Assembly (NCBI GenBank): GCA_021797555.1
Contig: JAJZZM010000005.1
Coordinates: 97,625 to 161,624 of the forward strand
Direction: 5' to 3'
Source of the DNA: Thermoplasmata archaeon
Lineage (GTDB): Archaea; Thermoplasmatota; Thermoplasmata; Thermoplasmatales; Thermoplasmataceae
Length of the DNA stretch: 64,000 nt
Made by a program: the position numbers and the translations under genes. The notes under the pieces are model-generated. The model ran no database searches, was not told the origin of the DNA, and worked only from the letters and a program-made list of their open reading frames with translations. This document shows, piece after piece, positions 10,259-19,888 of this stretch (position 1 is its first letter; each line of letters begins with the position of its first letter).

Positions 10259-13012
10259 TTATGAAGTATTCTCTATAATTCTGATTTCAGATTTATTGAT
10301 ATTGTATATTTCGTAGACAAGCGAATCAATTGAGTTCTTGTAATTATCGAGCTTTTTCTCCATTTCCTCTCGTTGGTCAGTTTTATCTTTAAAATTAAAT
10401 AAAACTTTGGCGTTAGTGATATACTCTTTCACTAGTGCTGAAATTTTATTCTGTTGAGTTTCATCAGCTATTACTATTGGTATTTTTTCCAATTGACCCT
10501 TATTATAACCTATATATCCACCAGCAAGGTGCTTTGAAATGAACTGAGATTTGTAAAAGAAATCAATTAATCTTGAATTTAATACACCAAGCAAATAAAA
10601 AAGGTCAACGTTTGTGTCAATTTTTGTAATTGTATAAACGGAGACACCACATGCACATCCAAATTCGTCGTATGCAGCGGTTAGGCTAAGTGCCATGCCT
10701 CTAATTACAATCTTTCTAGATGAAAACAATTCCCACTTTCCTTGAGTTACTTCATTTCCTTTCTTAAAGTAAGCATTAACTAGTTTTCTCCCTTGATATC
10801 TGATTGTCCTACCTCTGTTTAATACATATTTTTCAATGTTTCCTGTAACAATGAATGGGATTGTGCCATCTGTCATTTCCTCCGTTATATATTTTCCCCA
10901 ATTGGTATATTCGAATCCAGTTGTCCCACTGTTTATTGTGCAGATGCTAGATAAGGGTTTAGACCTCATTATAATTTTCTTCAATATCCTATTTTTTGCA
11001 TTCTCATTTCCAAAGAATAAAGTTTTGTTTTCATTATCTGCATATTCTTTTTGTTTGACACTGAATAAATCGGCGTTACTGGAAAAATCATTTTCATTAC
11101 TAATTTTTAACGTTATCACTTCATTCTCCATTCTGTTAATTTCATTAGATTCCTTTTTAAAAACGAATATTATGGGGTAAGTACCAATATCTTTAAAGAC
11201 CGAGATTGAAGATACATCGACTATTTTCTTAATTATTACCTCCTCAAGAATAAATTTCCTGATACCACTACCATAATCTGTAACCATGAATTTATTTGGT
11301 ACTATAAAACTAATAAAGCCATCAATCTTTAGCAATGAAATACCTTTTTCAATAAACAGAACATATAAGTCATAATTTCCTACTGCTGCATTGAACGTTC
11401 TTTTATAATATACTTTTTCTCCATCATCATTCCTAGTTAATAATTTAATATTTATGTATGGTGGATTTCCAATCACAATATCGAATCCCCCTTCTTTCAT
11501 TATCTCAGGAAATTCCTCTTCCCATTTGAAGGCTTTATCGCTAACATTAGGGTCATCAATCAAGCTGTTTCCAACCTTGATGTTATTTTGAAGTATAGGC
11601 AATCTCTGTTTCCTTTCAGATATCTGCAATAATAAATTCAACTGAGCTATTTCAACAGCTTTAGGGTCTAAGTCCACACCAAATATGTTATTCTTGAGGA
11701 TTTCTACCTTCTTTGAATAGAACTCCTCACTGTCCAGAGTGGTCTGAGCAAAATCGGAATTATGTAACCAGTAGTTCTCCAATTCCTTGTAAGCTCTTAT
11801 CAGGAAACTACCAGAACCACAAGCCGGATCAAGTATCCTAACCTTACGGATTTCCTCTGGTGTATGAGTCTTGATGTATTCGCCAACCGTATTCTTGACT
11901 ATGTAATCAACTATGTAAGAAGGTGTGTAATAGATGCCCTGTTCTTTCCTGTGCGTCTTTGATTCCTCAAGCTTTGCTCTCTTTGGTGTTGACTTGAGGA
12001 TATTGCCAAGGTATTGCTCGTATATGTTTCCCAGAACGTCAGATTCGATGATCGAGAAATCGTATCTGTATGAATTATCTTTGGAATGATTAAGGCCCTC
12101 TATGACCTCTTGTAGTGGTTCATTGTCAATGTAAAGGTCATCACATAGATGATGGGCAAATAGTTTACTATTATATCTATCATCGAAGTATGAGTATACT
12201 TTAGAAATTTCCTTTACAAGTTGCCCCTTCCCTTTAGATGCCCACTGCCTAACATTTGATTCAAGCTGATTTGCCTCTAATCCCCTATCCTCGGCATTTC
12301 TTATGAATATTAAACGATCTAGAATTCTCTGTACAGATTCATCTATATCATCCTGGGTGAGCCCCTTATTATTCTTAGCAATATCCTCTGAAAGTATATC
12401 ACGAAAATTGATCATATCCTTTAAAAGTTGCTTGTCAATTTTGTACTTTAACTGTTTCTTTCCATATTTTGATGCTATACCATCAAGCTCATCATTTTTG
12501 AAAGCCTTCTTTGAAAGAAATATAAATCTTTCATCGGTTAAGAAATCTTTTGGATGAAGGACAAATAATAGATTATTTCCATAATTTGAATCTTTCCAGT
12601 CTGCGTTGTAAACAGCCAGCGTTTCAAAATTGGTTAATACAGCCCATGAACATGATTTCATCCATGAATAGTCTATCGCTTGTGCTATATACTTATGGTT
12701 TGTTTGTATATTATTTTCTTTTAAAGATTTGGCTTCAAGGAAAAACTTTGGAATACCGTTAATTCTGAATCCATAATCCACTCTTTTCTTTGATATTGTT
12801 TCCTCAGCACTTACATAATCATTGGTTTTACCCCTATTGTCCACGTTCCAGCCTAAAGCCTTAAACAGAGGTAATATGAAATCCTTCTTTGTTGATTCCT
12901 CATTGTACTTTTTTATTTCACCTGATTTTGTAATATCTTCATATTTCGAAATTAGTTCTTTGACCCTTTTAAAATTAATGCCATAATCCTTACTATCCAC
13001 TACTTCAGTCAT
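10259..13012 (-). CDS. Type IIG-like restriction-modification fusion (nuclease, N6-adenine methylase, specificity)
   Basis: A 917-residue single-chain restriction-modification protein. The N-terminus is a PD-(D/E)XK nuclease of the HSDR_N kind (D79, E93, K95 in VDYGF...FLEAKS). A helical linker follows, then a gamma-class adenine methylase with the SAM site DPACGSG (395-401) and catalytic NPPY (516-519). The last ~300 residues match the TaqI/Eco57I-type target recognition region. Such enzymes both cleave foreign DNA and methylate host sites using one specificity domain. It starts with ATGA overlapping the stop of the upstream CBS-like/HEPN gene, so both are cotranscribed. All key motifs are intact, so it is probably active. 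The recognition sequence cannot be read from sequence. Confidence 0.9.
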   Translation of the reverse strand: MTEVVDSKDYGINFKRVKELISKYEDITKSGEIKKYNEESTKKDFILPLFKALGWNVDNRGKTNDYVSAEETISKKRVDYGFRINGIPKFFLEAKSLKENNIQTNHKYIAQAIDYSWMKSCSWAVLTNFETLAVYNADWKDSNYGNNLLFVLHPKDFLTDERFIFLSKKAFKNDELDGIASKYGKKQLKYKIDKQLLKDMINFRDILSEDIAKNNKGLTQDDIDESVQRILDRLIFIRNAEDRGLEANQLESNVRQWASKGKGQLVKEISKVYSYFDDRYNSKLFAHHLCDDLYIDNEPLQEVIEGLNHSKDNSYRYDFSIIESDVLGNIYEQYLGNILKSTPKRAKLEESKTHRKEQGIYYTPSYIVDYIVKNTVGEYIKTHTPEEIRKVRILDPACGSGSFLIRAYKELENYWLHNSDFAQTTLDSEEFYSKKVEILKNNIFGVDLDPKAVEIAQLNLLLQISERKQRLPILQNNIKVGNSLIDDPNVSDKAFKWEEEFPEIMKEGGFDIVIGNPPYINIKLLTRNDDGEKVYYKRTFNAAVGNYDLYVLFIEKGISLLKIDGFISFIVPNKFMVTDYGSGIRKFILEEVIIKKIVDVSSISVFKDIGTYPIIFVFKKESNEINRMENEVITLKISNENDFSSNADLFSVKQKEYADNENKTLFFGNENAKNRILKKIIMRSKPLSSICTINSGTTGFEYTNWGKYITEEMTDGTIPFIVTGNIEKYVLNRGRTIRYQGRKLVNAYFKKGNEVTQGKWELFSSRKIVIRGMALSLTAAYDEFGCACGVSVYTITKIDTNVDLFYLLGVLNSRLIDFFYKSQFISKHLAGGYIGYNKGQLEKIPIVIADETQQNKISALVKEYITNAKVLFNFKDKTDQREEMEKKLDNYKNSIDSLVYEIYNINKSEIRIIENTS

Positions 13013-13833
13013 TGAAACACGCCTTTACCCTTAATTACATTTATAGCCTTCTGGCAAAAGTTCATAAAGTCTAACCACTTACTAATATCAGATTTTTGTT
13101 TTATGATTTCTGGTTTAGAGTGCATAATATTGGTTCTCAATTCATTGTAAGAACGAATAGAGATATCAGAAAGGTTAATATAATTATTAAATTTTTTAAA
13201 TTGATCGGAGTTAAGTTTAACCTTAAATAATTCCCTTAACAAAATAAGCTCATCATCCAAATATAGCTCATCAAATAAGTCTGTTTGTGTTTGATTTTTC
13301 AATTTTGTATTAAATTGTTTAACTGCTCTTTTAACATCTATTTTATAATCACCCTCTATATTCTGGTTTATGCTACTTAAAAAGTTTTCAATTCCCTTCT
13401 CTGTATTATTTATACAATTTTCCCTCGCAAAATTACGGATTTCAATTTCACAGTAAGATATTTGCGTGTATAATGGTGTTAAAACTAGCTGATTGTTAAG
13501 GTCTGAATAATGAACAATGTGAGTAATATCATTTCCACTCAGAACAAAATAGAAATCCTTCTTAGAAAGATAGCTAAGAGTTTCAAGAATACCAGTTGAG
13601 TCGGATATAATTTCTCCTGGATCAATTTGCTTTTCTGAATTTGAATTGGAATCGTAATAAGTGGTGATTTTTCCATCTATCCTTATAGGAATCCTATCAA
13701 AATCCCTCTCAGATTTAATTAGTTTAGCTTCTGTAATATCCTTAGCAGTCACTAATTCTTTAGCAATGTCCTTTACTTGGAATGTTTCATTTAATTTAAA
13801 CAACACATAATCAACCGGTATATCTCCATTCAT
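13009..13833 (-). CDS. CBS-like/HEPN protein (copy A), first gene of the type IIG operon
   Basis: A 274-residue protein that I do not recognise as a named family. Residues ~15-115 look like a CBS-like sensor (FDRIPIRIDGKI, then DFYFVLSGNDITHIVHYSDLN), ending in an aligned DLN. The second half is helical and ends in a HEPN RNase-type motif R-x4-H (RTNIMH, R233 and H238). Two other proteins here share the same plan (22413-23348 and 41789-42493). The start has GGTGAGG upstream, and the gene overlaps the restriction gene by ATGA. By analogy with other HEPN proteins it may be an RNA-cleaving effector or sensor set off when the partner is challenged; that is inference. Confidence 0.55.
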   Translation of the reverse strand: MNGDIPVDYVLFKLNETFQVKDIAKELVTAKDITEAKLIKSERDFDRIPIRIDGKITTYYDSNSNSEKQIDPGEIISDSTGILETLSYLSKKDFYFVLSGNDITHIVHYSDLNNQLVLTPLYTQISYCEIEIRNFARENCINNTEKGIENFLSSINQNIEGDYKIDVKRAVKQFNTKLKNQTQTDLFDELYLDDELILLRELFKVKLNSDQFKKFNNYINLSDISIRSYNELRTNIMHSKPEIIKQKSDISKWLDFMNFCQKAINVIKGKGVFQ

Positions 13834-14140
13834 TTAATCCTCACCTTTGTTTTGTTATATACCTTAATGGTTTTATTATCCTTTAATGTTTTCCCTTTAA
13901 TATAACAATGTTGATTTATTTATTTTCAATTATTTTCTTTTCTTAGATTAATTTTTACTTAAATTAATGTTTATATTATGATATCAAATATAAATCAATA
14001 TAGATAATGGAAAAATGATATTAACTGATGTTACTAGCCTCATAGTATTGTCAATGATAAATATATTCTTTTATGGTTAATATTTTTTAACAATGCAAAA
14101 ATTATTATATGGTTTTATTTTGTATTAGAATGAATATATA
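13834..14140. other. Divergent intergenic region between the type IIG operon and the OLD gene
   Basis: The 307-bp gap holds promoters for the two divergent units. GGTGAGG at its left edge is the ribosome site of the leftward operon. The rightward gene has no evident ribosome site. No RNA gene or mobile element is visible. Confidence 0.5.
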
Positions 14141-15640
14141 ATGAAAATAACCAAGGTCCACATTGAAAACTACAGGTCTATAAAAAATGTTGATATTAAA
14201 ATCAATGATATTATCGCACTTATTGGAGAAAATAATGCTGGTAAAAGTAATATTATGAGTGCAATCAATTTATTTTTTGGTGATAAATTACCTCAGCTGG
14301 ATGATTTTTATACAAAGAATGAAAAGTTAGCGATTAGAATAGAAATAAAATTTGAAAAATTTAATGGTAATGAGGCAACTTCATTATCTGAATATATTAA
14401 AAACGATACTGCCATATTTCAAGAAAGATTTTGTTATAAGGATGGTAAATCCAAAAGTGAAATTACATCACAGTATTATAAAGGTAGGTCTTCGATCATA
14501 AAAGCAGCAGAGTGGAAACGTATATTGCATGAAAATCTACCTGATGTGATTTATATTCCTGCTGTTTTAGATGCAACAAAGGAATCTGAAAATACAAGCA
14601 CCACATTATTTGGCAAAATATTTTCTAAATATCTAGAAGAAAATAAAGAAATCAATCAAAGTTTTAACGATATTTTATCTGGAGAAACATTTAAAAACAT
14701 GATATATAAAATCACAACCGATTTTAATAATAATATAAAGCAATATATAGATGCGAATATAAATATAAGTCCATTAGGTGACATTAAAAATGCATTAAGT
14801 AAATCAATAGGTATAAATCTTAATGATGGTATAGAAACAGATATAAAATATAAAGGTAATGGGTTACAAAGAATTGTGATATTCGCATTATTTAATTTAT
14901 ACTATGATGTTGTGCCAAAAAATGGTAACTCAAGAAGTTTTATATTTCTAATTGAAGAGCCAGAAATATACATGCATCCACAAATGCAGCGGAGCATGCT
15001 AACACAGTTTAAAAAGACATCTTTAGAGTTTCAGATAATTTTTAGTACACATTCCTCAAATTTCATAGATATATTTGATTATTAGGATATAATTATTGTT
15101 AGAAAAAATCAAAATTCATCATATATAAATCAAATTCAACAAGAAATATTCAATAAAAATGAAAAGGAGGATTTTAATAAATTGTCAATGTTTGATAATG
15201 CTGTTAATGATTTATTTTTTGCCAAAAAGGTAATATTAGTTGAGGGATCAACTGATAGTATTGTATTAAAATTATTTTCAGAATATAATAAAGTTGATTT
15301 AGATATGTTAAATGTTTCAATAACTATCTGTGGAGGTAAAGGTCAAATAAAAAATATCCAAAAAATTTTAAATGAATTTAAAATAAACTATGCTGTTATC
15401 TTTGATTATGATGTAAATCAAGAGAAACTTAACAATGAAATAATTGAACTTTGCAATAATAACAAATATTGGTATTTTAAACCCAATCTTGAAAGTGAAT
15501 TAGAAATTCCTAGTAAAAGTAATAAGGATAAACCATATACAGCATATACATTTTTTAAGGATGGAAAAAAATTCGATGAATTAAAAGAAGAATCCAAAAA
15601 TAAATTGGTTAAAATAATGGATTGGATTAAGAGTGAGTAA
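14141..15640 (+). pseudogene. OLD-family ATPase-TOPRIM nuclease interrupted by an in-frame TAG
   Basis: The first segment (14141-15085, 314 residues) is an SMC/ABC-type ATPase with Walker A GENNAGKS (29-36), Walker B FLIEEPEIYMHP and the H-loop STHSSNF. It stops at TAG (15083-15085). The same frame then continues with no other stop: a bridge DIIIVRKNQNSSYINQ, then a TOPRIM nuclease domain with VEGSTD and IFDYD, ending at 15640. The distance to the downstream ATG at 15182 is an exact multiple of three, so only one base separates this from an intact ~500-residue OLD nuclease. OLD proteins act in phage exclusion, alone or with a Gabija-type helicase; no such helicase is adjacent. The gene may be dead, read through, or split. 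Confidence 0.8.
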
Positions 15641-15861
15641 TACTAATCTAAATTTATCTGTATTTTATTTATTACCATTAATTTATATAGATTCTAACTA
15701 TTGTTTTATAAATTATGATATTATAATCTCTTATTTGTTTCATCTGTGTTTTTGGTTTATTAACATTTTGTACATTAATTTTACAGACCTTAATAAAATA
15801 TACAATTATGCAAGGAAATTGCATAATATGGTTTATTCTAAATAAGGGCAGATATAAAATA

Positions 15862-16431
15862 TTATATACGTTTTAAAATATTTTTTCCAAGAGAATTTTT
15901 ATCATATACTCTGAAATCGTTATTTGCTAATATCATGAATTTAATTAAATCTTTATAATTTTTAAACCATGATCTGTAAAGTTCTTCATAAAATTCAAAA
16001 GGCGTTTCATAGATTGATGTGCTCGAATTATTTATTCTCAAAAATTTAATTACATCCTTTTTGTTGTTTGATACAATCTTTATGTTGCTTTTATATTCCT
16101 TGCTTAAATTAACCAATGATTGTTCTCCCCTATCCTTTAATCTGGTAGGATCTGATGCCCCTTTTTTAATAATTAGTTGAGATTTTACGCTATCCCCGAG
16201 CCTATTTATTTCATCTATTTCATTGTCGTTCACATTTACTTTATTATATATTTTAGTTCTTGCCATTTTATTTAATCCACTTTTAATCTCTAAACAAACT
16301 ATATCAGTTGTAATTAATTGGAAATGTTCGGCTGCTTCGCTAATATTTAAGTCAATATTTCCCTTATGCTTCATCAATAGTATATTTGAAAGAACATCTG
16401 TATCTATAAGCCTGACTTTAATCATTGCCAT
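15862..16431 (-). CDS. PIN-like RNase, probable toxin
   Basis: A 189-residue protein with the arrangement of a PIN-domain nuclease: LIDTDVL (D10, D12), CLEIKSGL (E48), and D100/E103 in LKDRGEQSLV before a strand ending KIVSNN. In many PIN toxins the last motif has an aspartate where N122-N123 stand here, so catalytic competence is uncertain. PIN toxins cut RNA with Mg2+. Its start overlaps the end of the upstream gene by 14 bases, as in a toxin-antitoxin operon. It is followed by only ~20 bp before the convergent OLD unit's downstream region. Confidence 0.5.
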   Translation of the reverse strand: MAMIKVRLIDTDVLSNILLMKHKGNIDLNISEAAEHFQLITTDIVCLEIKSGLNKMARTKIYNKVNVNDNEIDEINRLGDSVKSQLIIKKGASDPTRLKDRGEQSLVNLSKEYKSNIKIVSNNKKDVIKFLRINNSSTSIYETPFEFYEELYRSWFKNYKDLIKFMILANNDFRVYDKNSLGKNILKRI

Positions 16432-17011
16432 AAAGAATCAGATTAGCAGTATTCTCGTCTATAACCTTTTTCTTTAATAATTGCCTAACGTAGTACTCTT
16501 TCTTTGATTCCAATTTATCTTTTATCTCAGAATTTGAAATAAAATATTGTCTAAGATCGCCATCAGTATCCGGATATATGTCTGGATTGAAATATATATA
16601 AAATGTGATTTCCATGGGATCCAGATTTTCAACTAAAAACTTTATATTTTTTATTATATCTTTTTGCCTTTTATCTAATTTATAAGCATCCCTGCCTTTT
16701 TGACTTGCCATTATTCTAATGGAATTCTTTTCTTTTTCTACTTTAATATAACCGTATCCTTCCAGAGTTTCAATTTCGCCGTTAACAAAATCACTGAAGG
16801 GACCTAACTTATATGGTTCAAAATCTATTATATCTGCTATTTCCTTGAAGTTATACCCCTCCTGCCTGCTCAAAGATAATAAGTAAAAGAAAATTCCCTT
16901 CTGGAGGGTTATTGCATTTACTGATTTGTCTGATGCAAGGTTAATTATAGCTGCATCCATAATTTCGCCTAATTCGAATATATCCGGCTTCTTATTTATT
17001 AAATCACTCAT
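16418..17011 (-). CDS. Panacea/SocA-like (DUF4065-type) antitoxin candidate
   Basis: A 197-residue helical protein. The segment ITLQKGIFFYLLSLSRQEG followed ~15 residues later by YKLGPFSDFVNGEIETLEG resembles the DUF4065/Panacea signature, in which LQKLLYY is followed by a Y-x-W/L-GP motif. Panacea domains serve as versatile antitoxins for unrelated toxins, including nucleases. It lies upstream of and overlaps the PIN-like gene, which is the usual antitoxin-first order. The similarity is judged by eye and is partial; a different helical regulator remains possible. Confidence 0.45.
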   Translation of the reverse strand: MSDLINKKPDIFELGEIMDAAIINLASDKSVNAITLQKGIFFYLLSLSRQEGYNFKEIADIIDFEPYKLGPFSDFVNGEIETLEGYGYIKVEKEKNSIRIMASQKGRDAYKLDKRQKDIIKNIKFLVENLDPMEITFYIYFNPDIYPDTDGDLRQYFISNSEIKDKLESKKEYYVRQLLKKKVIDENTANLILYGND

Positions 17012-17071
17012 ATATATACTGCCTAAATATATAATCAGAAAAGCATATAAATAAATTATGTATTAACATAT

Positions 17072-18118
17072 ATGAAATTTTCACTTTTAAATGATGATGA
17101 ATTTTTTTCGATGAAAATCTCTAATGTTGAAGGCAACGTTAGAACAACACCTTCCAGAGCTTTTAAAAAGGTTAATTCCATATATGATAAATCTTATTTT
17201 ACAGAGGTTTTAACCGCCATCAAACACGACAATTTAATAGGCCAAAAAAATTACAGCTCCTTTAATAATAGTATTGACCAGAAGATTAAAAATAAGGAAA
17301 CTAAGGATAATATAAACATAATTAGCTTTTTTGGTGATAAGCAGACTGATATATCTGAAATTTCTAAGTTTGAGGATATAGGCCTTATAGATAATTTTGA
17401 AAAGCTTTTTAATGACCACCTGATTTCAACCCCCTATTCTCTAAGCCTTTATAATAAAGATAATTTTGATAGCATACTGGCACAGGTTAAAGATTCCTTT
17501 GACAATTTTGCAACTTCATTAAACACTAAAAATATATTCTGTTACATACCTGCTTATATTAACTATAAACAGCTGGATGATTTTATCAGATTTTATTCCG
17601 GCAAGAATTTAGGTACTGTATTTTATTCAGGTGGAACTTTTAATGCAATTCCATTATATATCGATTTCAAGAGGTCAAATCCCGATACATTTAAAAGATC
17701 GGTGGCAATGCTCTACAGGTTGAAGCAGGAATACATAAAGGAGGGCTTTTACCCCATATATTATGCAGCAAATGTAAGCAAACCACGTCTGAGCAGTAAA
17801 AAAAATACAACAATCGCCAAAGAATTTATGTTATCTTTTCTTGGATTTGATATTATAGGGTCATCACTTGCATTTCAACCAAGAGAAGGACCAATGGGAT
17901 ATACACCTATAAATAAATACATAGATTTTGATTTATCAACTTTCAATTATTTTTATAAAGATGAAACTAATATAAAAAATAAAGAAGCTAATAACAAAAA
18001 GGCAGAAATATTCAGCAAGCAGACAGATTATTTATCCAAAATACAGGATAAAAATAAGTTGGAAAAAGAGCTATCCACAAGACCCGAGGCAAAAAAATAT
18101 ATAAAAACATATGAATGA
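17072..18118 (+). CDS. Uncharacterised protein, possibly a TIM-barrel enzyme
   Basis: A 348-residue protein with no family I can name. Residues ~140-270 show regular alternation of strands and helices (IFCYIPAYINYKQLDDFIRFY, then LGTVFYSGG, IPLYIDF, FYPIYYAANV, FLGFDIIGSS), suggesting a barrel or Rossmann-like fold. The C-terminal ~45 residues are lysine-rich and disordered-looking. It is divergent from the Panacea/PIN pair (60 bp between starts) and stands alone. It lies within a defence island, but no nuclease or ATPase motif is visible. Confidence 0.5.
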   Translation: MKFSLLNDDEFFSMKISNVEGNVRTTPSRAFKKVNSIYDKSYFTEVLTAIKHDNLIGQKNYSSFNNSIDQKIKNKETKDNINIISFFGDKQTDISEISKFEDIGLIDNFEKLFNDHLISTPYSLSLYNKDNFDSILAQVKDSFDNFATSLNTKNIFCYIPAYINYKQLDDFIRFYSGKNLGTVFYSGGTFNAIPLYIDFKRSNPDTFKRSVAMLYRLKQEYIKEGFYPIYYAANVSKPRLSSKKNTTIAKEFMLSFLGFDIIGSSLAFQPREGPMGYTPINKYIDFDLSTFNYFYKDETNIKNKEANNKKAEIFSKQTDYLSKIQDKNKLEKELSTRPEAKKYIKTYE

Positions 18119-18623
18119 TACAAAAAATTATAATTACATTATATTTCTCCTCATTTTTATATATTTTCATATTCTTTTCTTCTCTATGTTATCTCGAAGT
18201 TAGTTCCTGTTTAAATATTATTTAAGTATAAATATAAATGATAAGTCAAGGTGAAACTTAAGATGCGATTTAACTAAAAGTGAGATGGTATTTGTACAAA
18301 TTAAAGGAATTTGGCACGGAATTTCTGTAAATTTGTATTATTCTATGGTTATGGATATTTTAAACTTATACACATGTAAACAAATCATGAAAAACCTTAT
18401 TTGGCCTCAGATATATGACGATATGGATGTGAGAATTATAAGCATATATATATCTTGACCTTCGGGATTTCTTTTCTTTAAATGAGTACAAACATAAAAT
18501 CCCTGAAGTTTATAGGACCTATAGAATATTCCTTATTAGTCACATACGAATCTTGGAGTTTACCATTATTTCACATTTTCTAACTGCAAAATAGTGAAAA
18601 TATTATTTAATACATACTAAATA
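18119..18623. other. Intergenic region with no recognised gene
   Basis: About 500 bp between two convergent genes. I see no open frame with coding character, no structural RNA and no repeat matching elsewhere in the window. Confidence 0.4.
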
Positions 18624-19220
18624 TCACAGGATATCAAGCTCAGGCATGTCCATGAACTGCCAATGGGGATAATATGAAGCAACATTCATTTTAATTATAT
18701 TCCAATTATCCCTGCCTGCAGGTACTGGTTCCAGAAGGCTTTCAGGTTTCTCACCGGACATTGTGTATCCCCATGTGAAACCTGCTAGAGGCGTGATCTT
18801 TCTATATTCTTTATTGTTTGACAGTGATAGAGGGCATAGAAATGTGTATGCCTTCCACATCTTGATATCAGAACGATTCATGCGTGGTGCATCATAAAAT
18901 CGTGGTCTGTAGCCATAATAGCAGAACGGATTTGCAAATTCCTGGAACTGGTTTGTAATATCAACTGAGAAGTCTGTCTCTCCGGCGCCAATGTCATGTG
19001 ATATAACCTGTAACCATCCAAACATGGCCTCATAGCCTGCACCATGAAATGACACATTGGCATTTACCACAGGATATCCAATGACCATATTGTTAGTTAA
19101 CCTCGCATCGATTGCTGAGAATCCTGAGGACATTACACCACGGTTACGCCTAAATGATACACTGACCCATCCACTGTATCCGTGATGTGTGAATTTTATT
19201 CTGATCCTATTGTATTTCAT
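18624..19220 (-). CDS. Uncharacterised 198-residue aromatic-rich protein
   Basis: A conserved-looking protein of unknown function, rich in Gly, Tyr, Trp and Phe (FHGAGYEAMFGWLQVI, NPFCYYGYRPRFYDAP, PLAGFTWGYTMSGEKPE), with predicted beta-sheet content and no membrane segment or known catalytic motif. Its codons are clearly richer in G+C than the surrounding genes, which suggests ordinary chromosomal origin or a different donor from the defence genes. It is isolated, with ~400 bp or more of non-coding DNA on either side. The start ATG has no ribosome site. Confidence 0.5.
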   Translation of the reverse strand: MKYNRIRIKFTHHGYSGWVSVSFRRNRGVMSSGFSAIDARLTNNMVIGYPVVNANVSFHGAGYEAMFGWLQVISHDIGAGETDFSVDITNQFQEFANPFCYYGYRPRFYDAPRMNRSDIKMWKAYTFLCPLSLSNNKEYRKITPLAGFTWGYTMSGEKPESLLEPVPAGRDNWNIIKMNVASYYPHWQFMDMPELDIL

Positions 19221-19485
19221 TTGTGGCGCATGTCATTTTTAAATAAAAATATTTTTATTTTATTAGACATTTAATTTCACATTTTTATAATAAATACTCT
19301 TTCTATGAAATTGGAAATATAATCCATATAGTATATATTTTTAATTTATTCTCTTGGTTTCAATATTATTTGTAATAGGTTATCTTATGTCTATAATAAT
19401 ACATTAGAAAAATGATAGATAAATCAATAAAATTAGAACATAACATTTTAATTCTTAATTAAATTAAACAATTATTTTAAATCGA

Positions 19486-19734
19486 TTAAAATATATCATC
19501 CAGGGCTTCCTGCATTTTTTTATAACAATATGATCTGAATTTCTCATTATCGTAAACTGTAATATAACTAATTCCATTAATTGGATAACCTCATTTAGAT
19601 GCCATAAAATTATTTAAGCTTCTTAACTCTTACTGTTCTATATAATGACTCGTAAGGTTTCTTGAAAAAGTTTCATTGATGCAGTCTAGAATATCATCCT
19701 ATGGAACATAGTATATATCTGATTCATTCTTCAT
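19486..19734 (-). pseudogene. Small gene remnant with three in-frame stops
   Basis: From the ATG at 19734 one frame can be followed to the TAA at 19488-19486: MKNESDIYYVP, stop, DDILDCINETFSRNLTSHYI, stop, ELRSLNNFMASK, stop, GYPINGISYITVYDNEK and a final helix ending QEALDDIF. The stops are TAG, TAA and TGA, so this is decay rather than recoding. The family is not recognised. Confidence 0.45.
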
Positions 19735-19888
19735 ATCTGTTTGATAAGGCTTTTATTTTTACTATATAACTTATTTTTATAATTAAAATTTGTAGGATTT
19801 GATATATTTATGATAATTTTTGATATTTCTATATCTAAATGTTTTAACTATATCTATAATATGATAGTTAATTATAAAATATATTAGC

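Noticed and set aside
15633..15845. A 70-codon plus-strand frame after the TOPRIM domain
   Set aside because: Hydrophobic, very A+T-rich composition typical of non-coding DNA read in frame; no ribosome site or homology.
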